The position numbers and the translations under genes were made by a program. Positions 46,067-55,049 of a stretch of DNA of 64,000 nt are shown here, piece after piece. The DNA comes from Methylobacterium oxalidis. GTDB lineage: Bacteria; Pseudomonadota; Alphaproteobacteria; Rhizobiales; Beijerinckiaceae. The stretch covers positions 28,366 through 92,365 of the forward strand of contig NZ_BJZU01000020.1 of NCBI RefSeq assembly GCF_007992195.1. Reading direction: 5' to 3'. A model generated the notes under the pieces. The model was not told the origin of the DNA, did no database searches, and was given only the letters and a program-made list of their open reading frames with translations. How positions within the stretch are numbered: position 1 is the stretch's first letter; each line of letters opens with the position of its first letter.

Positions 46067-47128
46067 TTATCCGCCGAGGTCGTCGTCCGTCGCGAACAGC
46101 CCGAACTGCGTGGCCGGATCGCGCCGCGGCTCGGCGAAGCCCATGTGGCGGTAGGCGTGCGGCGTCAGAACGCGGCCGCGCGGCGTGCGCTGCACGAAGC
46201 CCTTCTGGATCAGGTAGGGCTCGATGATGTCCTCGATGGCGTCGCGCGGCTCCGAGAGGGCTGCCGCGATCGTCTCGATGCCGACGGGACCGCCGCCGAA
46301 CGAAGTCACGATCATCGTCAGGTACTTGCGGTCCATCACGTCGAGACCGACCGGGTCGACGTCGAGCATCTGCAACGCACGGTCCGCGATCGCCCGGGTA
46401 ACGATCGGCGCGTCCTCGACGATCGCGAAGTCGCGCACCCGGCGCAGCAGGCGCCCGGCGATGCGAGGCGTGCCGCGGGCCCGCTTGGCGATCTCGTTGG
46501 CGCCTTCCGGCGACATGCCTAGGCCGAGCACCCGCGCACCGCGGCTGACGATCAGCTCCAGCTCGTCAATGTCGTAGAATTCGAGGCGGATCGGGATGCC
46601 GAAGCGGTCGCGCAGCGGCGTCGTCAGGAGGCCGGCCCGCGTCGTCGCGCCGACGAGGGTGAACTTGGGCAGCTCGATCTTCACGGAGCGGGCGGCCGGG
46701 CCTTCGCCGATGATCAGGTCGAGCTGATAATCCTCCATCGCCGGGTAGAGGATCTCCTCTACCGCCGGGTTGAGGCGGTGGATCTCGTCGATGAACAGGA
46801 CGTCCCGCTCCTCCAGGTTGGTGAGCTGGGCCGCGAGGTCGCCGGCCTTGGCGATGACCGGGCCGGAGGTCGAGCGGAAATTCACGCCGAGCTCCCGGGC
46901 GACGATCTGGGCGAGCGTCGTCTTGCCGAGACCCGGAGGCCCGACGAAGAGCACGTGGTCGAGGGCCTGACCCGTCTTGCGGGCGGCCTCGATGAAGATC
47001 TGCATGTTGGCGCGCGCCGCCCGCTGCCCGACGAACTCGGCGAGGCTCAGGGGCCGGATCGACTGGTCGACGTCGTCCGGTCGGCTCTCGGGATTGAGGA
47101 GCGACTTCGTGGCGGGCGGCTTGCTCAA
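46067..47128 (-). CDS. ruvB: Holliday junction branch migration helicase RuvB
   Basis: A 353-residue AAA+ motor. Walker [10 protein letters not shown] lies at 63-71, Walker B is LFIDEIHRL, sensor 1 is [10 protein letters not shown], and the C-terminal winged helix ends with [16 protein letters not shown]. The start is a TTG at 47128 ([11 protein letters not shown]). RuvC and RuvA, which usually precede it, are not upstream; a small secreted protein gene on the other strand is. Confidence 0.96.
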   Translation of the reverse strand: MSKPPATKSLLNPESRPDDVDQSIRPLSLAEFVGQRAARANMQIFIEAARKTGQALDHVLFVGPPGLGKTTLAQIVARELGVNFRSTSGPVIAKAGDLAAQLTNLEERDVLFIDEIHRLNPAVEEILYPAMEDYQLDLIIGEGPAARSVKIELPKFTLVGATTRAGLLTTPLRDRFGIPIRLEFYDIDELELIVSRGARVLGLGMSPEGANEIAKRARGTPRIAGRLLRRVRDFAIVEDAPIVTRAIADRALQMLDVDPVGLDVMDRKYLTMIVTSFGGGPVGIETIAAALSEPRDAIEDIIEPYLIQKGFVQRTPRGRVLTPHAYRHMGFAEPRRDPATQFGLFATDDDLGG

Positions 47129-47330
47129 CGGATCTCGCGGGTCGGGCTGAAGGCAATGTCAGGCGGGTGTTACCCGTTCCGGCGCCTCAAAACCACCGCG
47201 GCATCTCGGCCCGCATCGTCCCGCCGCAGGCGAACCGGCCCATCGGTCGCGAACCTACGGGACAGGCGCGGTCGGGGACTTGCAACGCCCGCGCCCGAAC
47301 AGCATTACTTTTCCGTATCGAGACAGGGTT

Positions 47331-47591
47331 ATGAGAATCATGCGTCCCGCGGCGAGACTCGTCCTCGCCGGGCTCGGCCCGGTCCTCGTCGCGCTCGGCG
47401 GACCGGCCGCGGCCCAGATCGTGCCCGAGACCTCGGGCATGGCCTCGGCCGCCAACTCTCCCGCCGCCGTCGTGCAGACGGGCTCGCGCAAGCGCGCCGC
47501 CTGCTTTTTCTGCGCGGCCGGCCCGCGCGAGGCGGAGCGGCACGAGAGCCGCCGCGAGGCCCGCCGCCCGCACGCGTCCGCTCAGTACTGA
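47331..47591 (+). CDS. Small secreted basic protein, unknown
   Basis: An 86-residue open frame with a plausible signal peptide (RPAARLVLAGLGPVLVALGG, ending AAAQI). The mature part has a CFFC motif (RKRAACFFCAAGPREAERHE) and an Arg/His-rich tail. Starts at 47331 or 47340. Its end overlaps the end of the convergent porin gene by 10 bases. I recognise no family; the signal peptide is the main argument. Confidence 0.5.
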   Translation: MRIMRPAARLVLAGLGPVLVALGGPAAAQIVPETSGMASAANSPAAVVQTGSRKRAACFFCAAGPREAERHESRREARRPHASAQY

Positions 47592-48838
47592 ATCGTCGCG
47601 CGAAGCCCGACGACGACCGCGTTGCGGATGCGCGGGAAGCCCGGCAGCAGCGGGTTTCCCGTGCGCCCGCCCGGACCGACGACGTATTGCAGGCTCGGCT
47701 GCACGGTGAAGCCCGAGGCGACGACGGCCTGATAGGTCAACTCCATCGCCGTCTCGCTCCGCCGGACCGGCAGGGCGGCCCCGCCGAAGGCCACCCGATC
47801 CCAGTCGGAGAGACGGGCCCGGCGGGCGATGCGGGTGTGGGCGAGGCCGAGACCCGCCACGTCGTCCGGGCGCCCCGGCAGCAATCCCTTGTAGACGATG
47901 CCGGCATCCGCGTAGAGGCTGACGAGGCTCGCGGGCGAGGGCGAGGCGGCGAGGCGCGCGAACACGGCCGCGCCCCGGTCGCTGTCCGCGTCCTCCTGGT
48001 AGACCGTCTGGTCGATCAGCGCGTAGAAGCCGTCGTCCCCCCGCCTTCGCGCCGGCAAGCCCGAGCTCCAGGGCGCCGAGAGCGGGTTCCCGTCCCGGTC
48101 CATGCGCGGATCGCCGAAGGCGCCGAAATGGTGGAAGTAGCCCACCTTCACCGTGCCGGTGCGCTCGGGGCCCGCTCCACCGAAGACATAGGCATGGGCG
48201 GCCTCCGCGATCAGGAAGGGCGAGCCGTGCAGGCTGAAATCCATCCCGTGCCGGTTGCGGGTTTGCGGGTCGACGGCGAGACGGTCGCCGCGGGCGTGGG
48301 CCGGGTCGCCGTTGAACAGCCCGAGCATCAGGCTCGTCTTCGGGAGAGCGTTCCAGCGCCCGCGGATGCCGGGGGTGGCCAGCGGCAGCGCGGGGCCGCC
48401 GGACGGGAGGTTCGCCGCCGCCAGCACCGGCCAACCGAAGGTCGCGTTGACGAACACCGTCGCCGAGGGGCTGACGAGGAATTCCGCGTCCGCCGCGAGG
48501 TTGCCCGCGCGCAGGGTCAGGGACCGGTCGAGGAAGGACTGCTCCAGCCAGAGCTCCTGCAGCCGGGTCGCGGGAAGCGCCTCGATTCCGCTCACAGCCG
48601 CGAGGCTGCCGACGTAGTACCGCGTCGGGCCCGTGCCGTGGATCTGGTAGGCGCTCGCGTGAAAGCGCAGGCCCTCCCACCCGGCGAGCTTGCCGAGATC
48701 CGCGTCGATCTGGACGTCGGCCCGTCCCGCGTAGACGGCCCCGCGGCGCAGACCGCCGCGCAGACCGCCGAACACCTCTCCGATATAGGCGAGGCCGATC
48801 TCGATGCCGCGCCCCCTCAGGGCCGCGCGCCCATACAT
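47582..48838 (-). CDS. OprB-like carbohydrate porin lacking a visible signal peptide
   Basis: A 418-residue OprB-type beta-barrel (IEIGLAYIGEVFG near the start, ELTYQAVVASGFTVQPSLQY and RIRNAVVVGLRATIQY at the end, 18-strand-like spacing). The N terminus is wrong for an exported porin: the first Met is almost at the first strand, an in-frame TGA lies 7 codons further up, and none of the three frames upstream encodes a signal peptide or the usual DWGGLR entry segment. Either the true start involves a frameshift or the gene has lost its 5' end. It may be a pseudogene. Confidence 0.65.
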   Translation of the reverse strand: MYGRAALRGRGIEIGLAYIGEVFGGLRGGLRRGAVYAGRADVQIDADLGKLAGWEGLRFHASAYQIHGTGPTRYYVGSLAAVSGIEALPATRLQELWLEQSFLDRSLTLRAGNLAADAEFLVSPSATVFVNATFGWPVLAAANLPSGGPALPLATPGIRGRWNALPKTSLMLGLFNGDPAHARGDRLAVDPQTRNRHGMDFSLHGSPFLIAEAAHAYVFGGAGPERTGTVKVGYFHHFGAFGDPRMDRDGNPLSAPWSSGLPARRRGDDGFYALIDQTVYQEDADSDRGAAVFARLAASPSPASLVSLYADAGIVYKGLLPGRPDDVAGLGLAHTRIARRARLSDWDRVAFGGAALPVRRSETAMELTYQAVVASGFTVQPSLQYVVGPGGRTGNPLLPGFPRIRNAVVVGLRATIQY

Positions 48839-48990
48839 GCCCGGCAGGCGCTTCCCGCATCAAGGAGGGGATCGCGGGACGCGACCCGGCCGCGGCGTAG
48901 GGCCGCTGCGCCCGCCGCCCCGGCACGGCGGCCGGCGAACGATCTGCGCGGCGCGGCCGCCTCAGCGTCCATCGAGTTCGGGTTGCGTAC

Positions 48991-49296
48991 ATGGCCGAGC
49001 CTCACCGTTCGCGTCTGTCGGGCGTCCTCCGCCTGCTCGCCGTCTGCCTGGTCGGCGGCGCGGCCCCGGTCCGGGCGGAGCCCGGCGTCAGCGGCGCGGA
49101 CCCAGTCCGGGCGGAGCCCGGCGTCATCGCCGGAGGCCCGCAGGAACTCCGCTCCCTCGACCTCTCGCCGCCTCCGGCGACATTCGCCGCCCTCGTCATG
49201 TGGGCGACACCGAGGTCGCCCGGATGGAGGAGCGTGACACAGACTTACGATGCTCCGCGCCGGGCCATTCGAACCAGGATCTCGATGACAATCTAG
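48991..49296 (+). CDS. Possible small secreted protein with internal repeat
   Basis: A 101-residue open frame from an ATG at 48991. It starts with a signal-peptide-like segment (RLSGVLRLLAVCLVGGAAPV) followed by two copies of a 12-residue unit (PVRAEPGVSGAD and PVRAEPGVIAGG) at about 28-51. The rest has no recognisable fold. It overlaps the possible 5' region of the opposite-strand porin only marginally. Existence uncertain. Confidence 0.4.
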   Translation: MAEPHRSRLSGVLRLLAVCLVGGAAPVRAEPGVSGADPVRAEPGVIAGGPQELRSLDLSPPPATFAALVMWATPRSPGWRSVTQTYDAPRRAIRTRISMTI

Positions 49297-49372
49297 CGCA
49301 GATCCATGAAATCGGCCTTTCTCGGCCAAGCTTAAGCCGAGCCAGTGCAGAGCGAAAATTGACAAACGAAGA

Positions 49373-49400
49373 CGCCGCCCGAGGTTGCCCTCGGACGGCG
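49373..49400 (-). terminator. Hairpin after the bfr gene
   Basis: CGCCGCCCGAGG and CCTCGGACGGCG form a 12-bp stem with one mismatch and a TTGC loop. Read on the minus strand it is followed by a T-rich tract (TCTTCGTTTG) and lies 59 bases after the bfr stop. Confidence 0.65.
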
Positions 49401-49459
49401 CCATCAGAAACTGCTCAGGAAGGGCGGCCCGACGGGCCGCTGCCCTGAAGCCGCGAACG

Positions 49460-49957
49460 CTACTCCACTTCGGGCTCGATCTTGTCGAGGCCGCCGATGT
49501 GGCGCTGCGCGTAGAGCGGCAGGCCGATCTGCTTGATCAGCTCGAGCTGCGTCTCCAGGAAGTCGATATGGCCTTCCTCGTCGGTGGCGAGATCCTCGAA
49601 CAAGATCTTCGAGACGCGATCATTGATCGAATCGCAGTACTTCGCCGCCTCGAGATAGAGCGAGCGGGCCTCGTTCTCGGCGGCGAGGTCGCACTCGATG
49701 ATCTCCTGGACGTTCTGCCCGATCCGCAGGGGATCGAGTTCCTGGAGATTGGGGAACCCTTCGAGGAAGAGGATGCGGTCGACGAACCGGTCGGCGTGGT
49801 TCATCTCCTCGATGGATTCCTTGCGCCAGTACTTGGCGAGCTCGACGTAGCCCCAATCGTTGAGCATGCGGAAGTGGAGCCAGTACTGGTTGACCGCCGT
49901 CAGCTCGCTGCGCAATCCGCGATTGAGATACTCGATTACCTTAGCGTCACCCTTCAT
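49460..49957 (-). CDS. bfr: Bacterioferritin
   Basis: A 165-residue 24-mer iron store. The ferroxidase ligands are visible: Glu18, Glu51, His54, and the later [20 protein letters not shown] followed by EEGH segment with Glu127 and His130. Met52, the haem ligand between subunits, is present (EEMNHADR). Start at 49957. It follows bfd by 52 bases, so the pair is probably one operon for iron storage and release. Confidence 0.97.
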   Translation of the reverse strand: MKGDAKVIEYLNRGLRSELTAVNQYWLHFRMLNDWGYVELAKYWRKESIEEMNHADRFVDRILFLEGFPNLQELDPLRIGQNVQEIIECDLAAENEARSLYLEAAKYCDSINDRVSKILFEDLATDEEGHIDFLETQLELIKQIGLPLYAQRHIGGLDKIEPEVE

Positions 49958-50009
49958 ACGCCCGTCTCCCTGAGGCTCGGTCAGCCGGGAGGGGACGCAT
50001 CCGCGCCTG

Positions 50010-50267
50010 TCAGGCGGCGATCCCCTCCTCCGCTGTCTGGACCTTGACCAGAGAGCAGGTGCTCGCGCAAGCGGAGCCGCAGGAATGTGCGGCCTCATCA
50101 AGGGCCTTCTGCATGATCGAGCGGATGGTGCGGGCGCAGCGACCGCATTTCGGGCTGCAGCCGAGGCAGGCGTAGACCTGCGCGGGCGTGCGCGGGCAGC
50201 CCGGCCCCGGGCTGAGGCAGGAGCGCACGGCACCATCGGACAGGACGTTGCAGGAACAGACGATCAT
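50010..50267 (-). CDS. bfd: Bacterioferritin-associated ferredoxin
   Basis: An 85-residue [2Fe-2S] protein that reduces bacterioferritin to release iron. The start [18 protein letters not shown] is typical, and the cluster ligands are the CSC pair near the N terminus and CGRC ([14 protein letters not shown]) about 35 residues on. It continues with a Cys-rich tail ([10 protein letters not shown]). The longer open frame upstream is rejected. The upstream region has a candidate Irr box (separate entry). Confidence 0.95.
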   Translation of the reverse strand: MIVCSCNVLSDGAVRSCLSPGPGCPRTPAQVYACLGCSPKCGRCARTIRSIMQKALDEAAHSCGSACASTCSLVKVQTAEEGIAA

Positions 50268-50408
50268 TCGGGACCGCAACTCGGGACGCGGCAAGGGCCG
50301 CAGGGTGACGGACGGTCGCGCGGGCTGACCGCCCGACCGGTGGATCGCAGGCACCGAGAACACGGAGCAACCGAAATTCCGAGTTCCGGCACCGCTTTGA
50401 CCGCTAGA

Positions 50409-50423
50409 TTAGAACCGTTGAAA
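50409..50423 (-). promoter_or_regulatory. Candidate Irr box (ICE-like site) upstream of bfd-bfr
   Basis: On the minus strand the sequence is TTTCAACGGTTCTAA. Against the rhizobial Irr consensus TTAGAA-N3-TTCTAA, the right half matches 6 of 6 and the left half 4 of 6. It lies about 142 bases upstream of the bfd start, rather far, but within the only AT-rich patch of the region. An overlapping inverted repeat follows. Confidence 0.45.
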
Positions 50424-50439
50424 TCTACAACACTTTCAA
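50418..50439. promoter_or_regulatory. Inverted repeat TTGAAA-N10-TTTCAA
   Basis: A 6-bp perfect inverted repeat with a 10-base spacer, overlapping the Irr-box-like site. It could be a binding site for a second regulator or part of the same operator. Confidence 0.4.
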
Positions 50440-50691
50440 TGGGTTAGGTGATCTGCCCACCACTTGGCAGCGCGGACCGGCCGCGTCAAGAGGGCCTGCC
50501 CGCTCCGACCGAACCTGCGTCGCAATGTACCGGGCTGCGGAATACCGACCGGCCACGCACGGCGCGCAAGGGCAGGGCGAAGCTTGCTGCAGCCCGCGGA
50601 ACGCCGTCAGATCGGGCCCGCCCCGCTACCAGCGTAGCGCAGGACAGCGGCAACTGGTATACTGAATGCCAAAATTGGGGAGGGCGCCCGC

Positions 50692-51618
50692 ATGACCATC
50701 CTGTTCCACCATCCTGCCGCTCTTGAGCACCGGACGCCGCACGGTCATCCCGAACGGCCGGAGCGGATGCGGGCGGTGCAGAAGGCGCTGGAGGCCGAAG
50801 CCTTCGCCGGGCTCGACCGGCGCGCCCCCGAGCCGGCCGCCCTGAAGACCGTGGCGCTCGCGCACCCGGAGGAGTGGGTGGAGGCGATCGTCGCGGCCGC
50901 CCCTGCGGACGGCCTCGTCAGCATCGATTCCGACACGGTCCTGTCGCCCGGCACCATCGAGTGCGTGCTGCGCGGCGTTGGGGCGGGCGTCCAGGGCGTC
51001 GACGCGGTGATGGCCGGGACGGCCAAGAACGCCTTCTCGGCGATGCGCCCGCCGGGGCACCACGCGGAGAAGACCCGCGCGATGGGGTTCTGCGTGTTCA
51101 ACAACGCCGCGGTCGCGGCCCGCCACGCCCGCACCGCGCACGGGGTTGAGCGCGTCGCCATCGTCGACTGGGATGTGCATCACGGCAACGGCAGCCAGGA
51201 CATCTTCTGGGACGACCCGTCGGTGCTGTTCTGCTCCAGCCACCAGATGCCGCTCTACCCGGGCAGCGGCGCTCTCTCCGAAGAGGGCGAGCACGGCACG
51301 ATCGTCAACGCGCCGCTCCGCCCCGGCTCGGACGGGGAGACCTTCCGCGAGGCCTTCGAAAGCCGCATCCTGCCGCGGCTGAAGGCGTTCCGGCCGGATC
51401 TCATCATCATCTCGGCTGGGTTCGACGCGCACTGGCGCGATCCGCTCGCCAACCTGATGCTGGAGGCCGAGGACTTCGCCTGGGCGACCCGGCAGGTCCT
51501 GGAGGAGGCCGAGCGCTGCTGCCAGGGCCGCGTCGTCTCTCTGCTCGAAGGCGGCTACGACCTTACCGGGCTCGCGGACTCGGTCGCCGCGCACGTGCAG
51601 GTGCTGATGGAGGCGTGA
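50692..51618 (+). CDS. Histone deacetylase family (HDAC-like) amidohydrolase
   Basis: A 308-residue zinc deacetylase of the arginase/deacetylase fold. The metal and catalytic residues are visible: RPPGHHAEK (His pair), DWDVHHGNGSQDIF (Asp159, Asp161, His163), and ISAGFDAHWRDPLANL (Asp). A GGTPY-like loop is replaced by LEGGYDL near the end. Bacterial members act on acetylated polyamines, propanoyl/acetoin-type compounds or proteins. The start at 50692 has a GGGGAGGG site. It is convergent with the exporter gene (9 bases apart); no functional link is evident. Confidence 0.87.
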   Translation: MTILFHHPAALEHRTPHGHPERPERMRAVQKALEAEAFAGLDRRAPEPAALKTVALAHPEEWVEAIVAAAPADGLVSIDSDTVLSPGTIECVLRGVGAGVQGVDAVMAGTAKNAFSAMRPPGHHAEKTRAMGFCVFNNAAVAARHARTAHGVERVAIVDWDVHHGNGSQDIFWDDPSVLFCSSHQMPLYPGSGALSEEGEHGTIVNAPLRPGSDGETFREAFESRILPRLKAFRPDLIIISAGFDAHWRDPLANLMLEAEDFAWATRQVLEEAERCCQGRVVSLLEGGYDLTGLADSVAAHVQVLMEA

Positions 51619-51627
51619 GCCCTCCGC

Positions 51628-53772
51628 TCACTCGGCCGCGCGCGGTGAGATGACCGCGAGCGGCGGCTCGGGCCGCTCGAAGCCGAGCACTTGGTCGGCA
51701 TGCGCGATGGTGGCGGGGCGGTGCGCGACGATGACCCGCGTCATGTCGAGCTCGCGCAGGGCCGCCGCGATGGCGGCCTCGGTGGGCTCGTCGAGATGGC
51801 TCGTCGCCTCGTCGAGAAACAGGATGTCCGGCCTCCGGTAGAGGGCGCGGGCCAGGATGACGCGCTGCTTCTGGCCGCCCGAGAGCGTCGAGCCCATGTC
51901 GCCGACGAGGGTCTCGAAGCCCATCGGCGTGCGCCGGATGTCGGCGAGGATCGCGGCGCGGGCGGCGCATTCCTCGATCCAGCCGAGATCCGGCCGCTCG
52001 TCGAAGCAGGAGATGTTCTCGGCGATCGAGCCGGCGAACAGGCCGTCGTTCTGCATCACCCCCGCGATGCGGCGCCGGTAGGCGGCGGGGCCGATCGCGC
52101 GGATGTCGCGACCGTCGACCATCACGCTTCCCTCGGTGGCGGTCAGAAGCCCCATCATGATCTTCATCATGGTGGTCTTGCCGCAGCCGGAAGGGCCGGT
52201 GATGGCGAAGCTGGAACCCGCCGGGACGTCGAATCCGAGATCGCGGAAGATCCAAGGCTCGTCGGCGCCGTAGCGCAGCGCGAGTCCCCGCACGGCGATC
52301 GACCCGGCCCGCGACCCGGCGATGGTGGGCGCCGCGACCTGCGGCGGGGCGGCGCCCGGCTGCTCCTCGGGCTCGGTGAGCACGATGTCCGAGATGCGGT
52401 CCGTCTGCACGTCGAGCATGCGCAGCTTGAAGCCGGACTCGATCAGGTTGCCGACCCGCTGCGAGAACTGGTCCCGGTAGGTCAGGAAGGCGACGAGCAT
52501 GCCGAGCGTCATCGACTGCTCGATGACGGCCCCCGCGCCGAGCACCAGCAGGATCAGCCGGTCGGCGCCGAACAGCAGCTCGTTGGCGCGGCCGAACACG
52601 AGGTCCAGGCGCTGCAGGCGCAGGCGCGCGTTCAGCGCCGTGACGAACTGGTTCATCCAGGCGCCGCCGCGGCGCTCGCGCAGGCCGAGGAGCTTGACGC
52701 TCGCCATGCCGCGCACCGTCTCGATAAAGTGGGTCTGCTGGCGCGCCTCGGCGACGATCGCCTCCTCGGTGCCTTCCCGGTAGGCCGCGAAGGCGGCGAC
52801 GCGCAGCGCCGTCGTCAGGGCCGTCGAGACGAGGGCGACGAGGGCGAGCCAGCCGCCGTAGACGACGAGCATGATCAGCATGCCGACCGACATGATCCCG
52901 TCGAGGACCGCCTGGACGAGATCGGTGGTGAGGCCCTTCTGGATCGTCGAGAGCGAGCCGAAGCGGGAGATCACGTCGCCCACATGCCGCTTCTCGAAAT
53001 AGTCCAGCGGCAGCCGCGAGAGGTGGTCGAACAGGCTGCCCGACCATTGATAGCTGAGGGTCGAGCCCGCCAGCATGATCGCCCAGGTCCGCGCCACGGC
53101 GAGCGCCAGTTGCACGACGAGCAGCAGCACGACGCCGATCGCGACCACGAGCAGCAGGTCGAGGTCGGCGTTCACGATCACCTCGTCGATCACGATCTGC
53201 GAGGCGATCGGCATCAGGATCGCGACGAACTCGATGCCGAGCGACAGGGCGAGGATCCGGGCGAGCGCCCCGCGGATCCCCGAGACGTTGCGGAACAGGT
53301 CCGTGAGGCGGAAGCCCGGCGGCGGGTTCGCCTGCACGAAGCTCTGGGTCGGGCTCGCCTCAAGGGCGACGCCCGTGAACTCGCGCGAGGCTTCCGCCAG
53401 GGTGAGGGCTCGGCGCCCGCGGGCCGGATCGTGCACGACGATCCCGCGGGCGCGCACCTCCGCCAGCACCACGAAGTGGTTGAGCCCCCAGTGCAGGATG
53501 CAGGGCAGCTTGAGGCGGCCGAGATCCCTCAGCTCGACGCGCAGCGCCCGGGTCGCGAGGCCCATCGTGCCGGCGAAATCGACGAGGTTGCGCAGGGTCA
53601 TGCCCTTGAGGGAGAGGGCGTGCCGGCGCCGCAGGGCCCCGAGATCGACGTGGTGACCGTGATGGCCGAGCAGCATGGCGAGGCAGGCCATGCCGCACTC
53701 GGCCGCCTCGGCCTGCAGGATGACGGGCAGGCGCCGGCCGAAGCCGAGCTGGAGGGCGTCGCGGAAGGACAA
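51628..53772 (-). CDS. Peptidase-containing ABC exporter (C39 double-glycine peptidase)
   Basis: A 714-residue bacteriocin-type exporter that removes double-glycine leaders and exports the peptide. The N-terminal C39 domain has a complete active site: Gln20, Cys26 (AAECGMACLAM), His99 (GLNHFVVL) and Asp115 (HDPARG). The six-span ABC membrane domain covers about 165-440. The ATPase domain has Walker A TGPSGCGKTTMM, signature TLSGGQKQRVILARAL, Walker B ILFLDEATSHLD and His in VIVAHRP. The start is TTG at 53772, 5 bases after the HlyD stop, so both are one operon. A matching substrate lies divergently at 55615. Confidence 0.94.
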   Translation of the reverse strand: MSFRDALQLGFGRRLPVILQAEAAECGMACLAMLLGHHGHHVDLGALRRRHALSLKGMTLRNLVDFAGTMGLATRALRVELRDLGRLKLPCILHWGLNHFVVLAEVRARGIVVHDPARGRRALTLAEASREFTGVALEASPTQSFVQANPPPGFRLTDLFRNVSGIRGALARILALSLGIEFVAILMPIASQIVIDEVIVNADLDLLLVVAIGVVLLLVVQLALAVARTWAIMLAGSTLSYQWSGSLFDHLSRLPLDYFEKRHVGDVISRFGSLSTIQKGLTTDLVQAVLDGIMSVGMLIMLVVYGGWLALVALVSTALTTALRVAAFAAYREGTEEAIVAEARQQTHFIETVRGMASVKLLGLRERRGGAWMNQFVTALNARLRLQRLDLVFGRANELLFGADRLILLVLGAGAVIEQSMTLGMLVAFLTYRDQFSQRVGNLIESGFKLRMLDVQTDRISDIVLTEPEEQPGAAPPQVAAPTIAGSRAGSIAVRGLALRYGADEPWIFRDLGFDVPAGSSFAITGPSGCGKTTMMKIMMGLLTATEGSVMVDGRDIRAIGPAAYRRRIAGVMQNDGLFAGSIAENISCFDERPDLGWIEECAARAAILADIRRTPMGFETLVGDMGSTLSGGQKQRVILARALYRRPDILFLDEATSHLDEPTEAAIAAALRELDMTRVIVAHRPATIAHADQVLGFERPEPPLAVISPRAAE

Positions 53773-53777
53773 GGGCC

Positions 53778-55049
53778 TCAGCCGCCCTCGGTGACGAGGT
53801 CGACGCTGCGCTTGACCCGGTAGAGCGGGTCGAGGAGCCAGCGGTAGAGCGGGCGCTTCTCCAGCGAGATGTCGGCCTCGACGCGCATGCCGGCCTCCAG
53901 CCGACGCCGCTCGCCGTAGGCGACGACGCCGTCGTCGTCGGGCCGGACGACGACCCGGTAGATGCCGCCGGGCCGCTTGGATCCGGCGGTCTCCGGCAGG
54001 TCGCCGCCCTCGAGCGGCGCCCGCGTCACCTCGGTCACCACGCCGCGGTAGAGGCCGAAGCGCTGGAACGGGAAGGCGGCGTAGCGCAGCATCACGGCGG
54101 CACCCGACTCGATGAAGCCGATCGAGGCGGAATCGACGAACAGGTTCGCCTGCAGGCGGCCCTCGCTCGGCAGCAGCGTCAGCAGCGTCGCGCCGGCTCC
54201 GACGCTCTGGCCGGCCTGCGCCCGGATCGAGGTGAGGATGCCGGCCTCTGGCGCGCGCACCTCGATGGCGCGGCGGGCCTCGCTCTCCGCCCGCTGCTGC
54301 TCCAGCTGGGCGGCGCTGCGATCCATGTCGGCGAGATCGCGGGCGAGGCGGTCGTCGAAGGTCGCGCGCTGCGCGCTCAGATCGGCGATCCGCCCCGTGA
54401 GCTGCAGGTTCGTCTGCTTGAGCTGGGCGAGCTGGGTGCTGGCCTGCATGTAGAGGTAATTCTGGCTCTGCAGGTCGGCGGCGCGCGCGAGCCCGTTCGT
54501 GACCGCCTTCGAGAGGACCTCGACGCGCTCGCGCAGGGGCTGGATGAGTTTCTCCTGCAGGTCGATCTGCTCGGCGAGCTGGCGCGACTGCGCCTCGAGA
54601 TTGCCGATCTGGTCCGAGAGGGCGCGCTTCTCGGTCGCGGCGGTCGCGGCGCGCAGGGAGCGCTGCTTCTCGACGCTCTCCCTCTGACGGCCGAGCTCAT
54701 CGATCACACGGGTCTGTGTCGGGCCGCTCGCCGAGACCGCGTCGAGGTCGATCGTGTAGAGAAGCTGCCCGCGCTCGACGCGGCCGCCCTCGCGCCCGCC
54801 CGCGGCGCTGACCCGGCCGGAAGCGGGGCTCGTCAGGGTGATCAGCCCGACATTCGGCGTGAGCAGCCCCTGCGCGTGAACGCGGCGCGTGTAGGTGCCG
54901 AGCGCCCCGTAGGCGAGCCCGGCCAGGATCAGCACGAGGCAGATGCCCGTTACGATACGCACGGGCAGCGGCTGCACGAGCTGCGCCTCGCCGAGCCAGG
55001 CATCCCGCCGGGCAGCGGCGACCTCGCGCCGGAAGAGCGGCGACGTCAT
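53778..55049 (-). CDS. HlyD-family periplasmic adaptor of the peptide exporter
   Basis: A 423-residue membrane fusion protein. One span near the N terminus (about 31-51, VRIVTGICLVLILAGLAYGA) is followed by a lipoyl-like half, a long coiled coil (about 110-260, with ALSDQIGNLEAQSRQLAEQI and similar heptads) and the barrel domains. This size and layout match CvaA/HlyD adaptors of type I export. An outer-membrane TolC-like protein is needed but not encoded here. It starts with ATG at 55049, AAAAGGG upstream, and leads the operon. Confidence 0.92.
   Translation of the reverse strand: MTSPLFRREVAAARRDAWLGEAQLVQPLPVRIVTGICLVLILAGLAYGALGTYTRRVHAQGLLTPNVGLITLTSPASGRVSAAGGREGGRVERGQLLYTIDLDAVSASGPTQTRVIDELGRQRESVEKQRSLRAATAATEKRALSDQIGNLEAQSRQLAEQIDLQEKLIQPLRERVEVLSKAVTNGLARAADLQSQNYLYMQASTQLAQLKQTNLQLTGRIADLSAQRATFDDRLARDLADMDRSAAQLEQQRAESEARRAIEVRAPEAGILTSIRAQAGQSVGAGATLLTLLPSEGRLQANLFVDSASIGFIESGAAVMLRYAAFPFQRFGLYRGVVTEVTRAPLEGGDLPETAGSKRPGGIYRVVVRPDDDGVVAYGERRRLEAGMRVEADISLEKRPLYRWLLDPLYRVKRSVDLVTEGG

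Larger units (their letters stand above)
50268..50691. other. 424-base intergenic region between bfd and the deacetylase gene
   Basis: No convincing gene. It holds an AT-rich patch at 50395-50445, with the Irr-box-like site and an inverted repeat, annotated separately. The rest (50450-50680) is GC-rich with no feature that I can name. Confidence 0.6.

Noticed and set aside
50448..50726. 92-residue plus-strand open frame before the deacetylase.
   Set aside because: No ribosome binding site or family; composition resembles random GC-rich sequence and it overlaps the deacetylase start.
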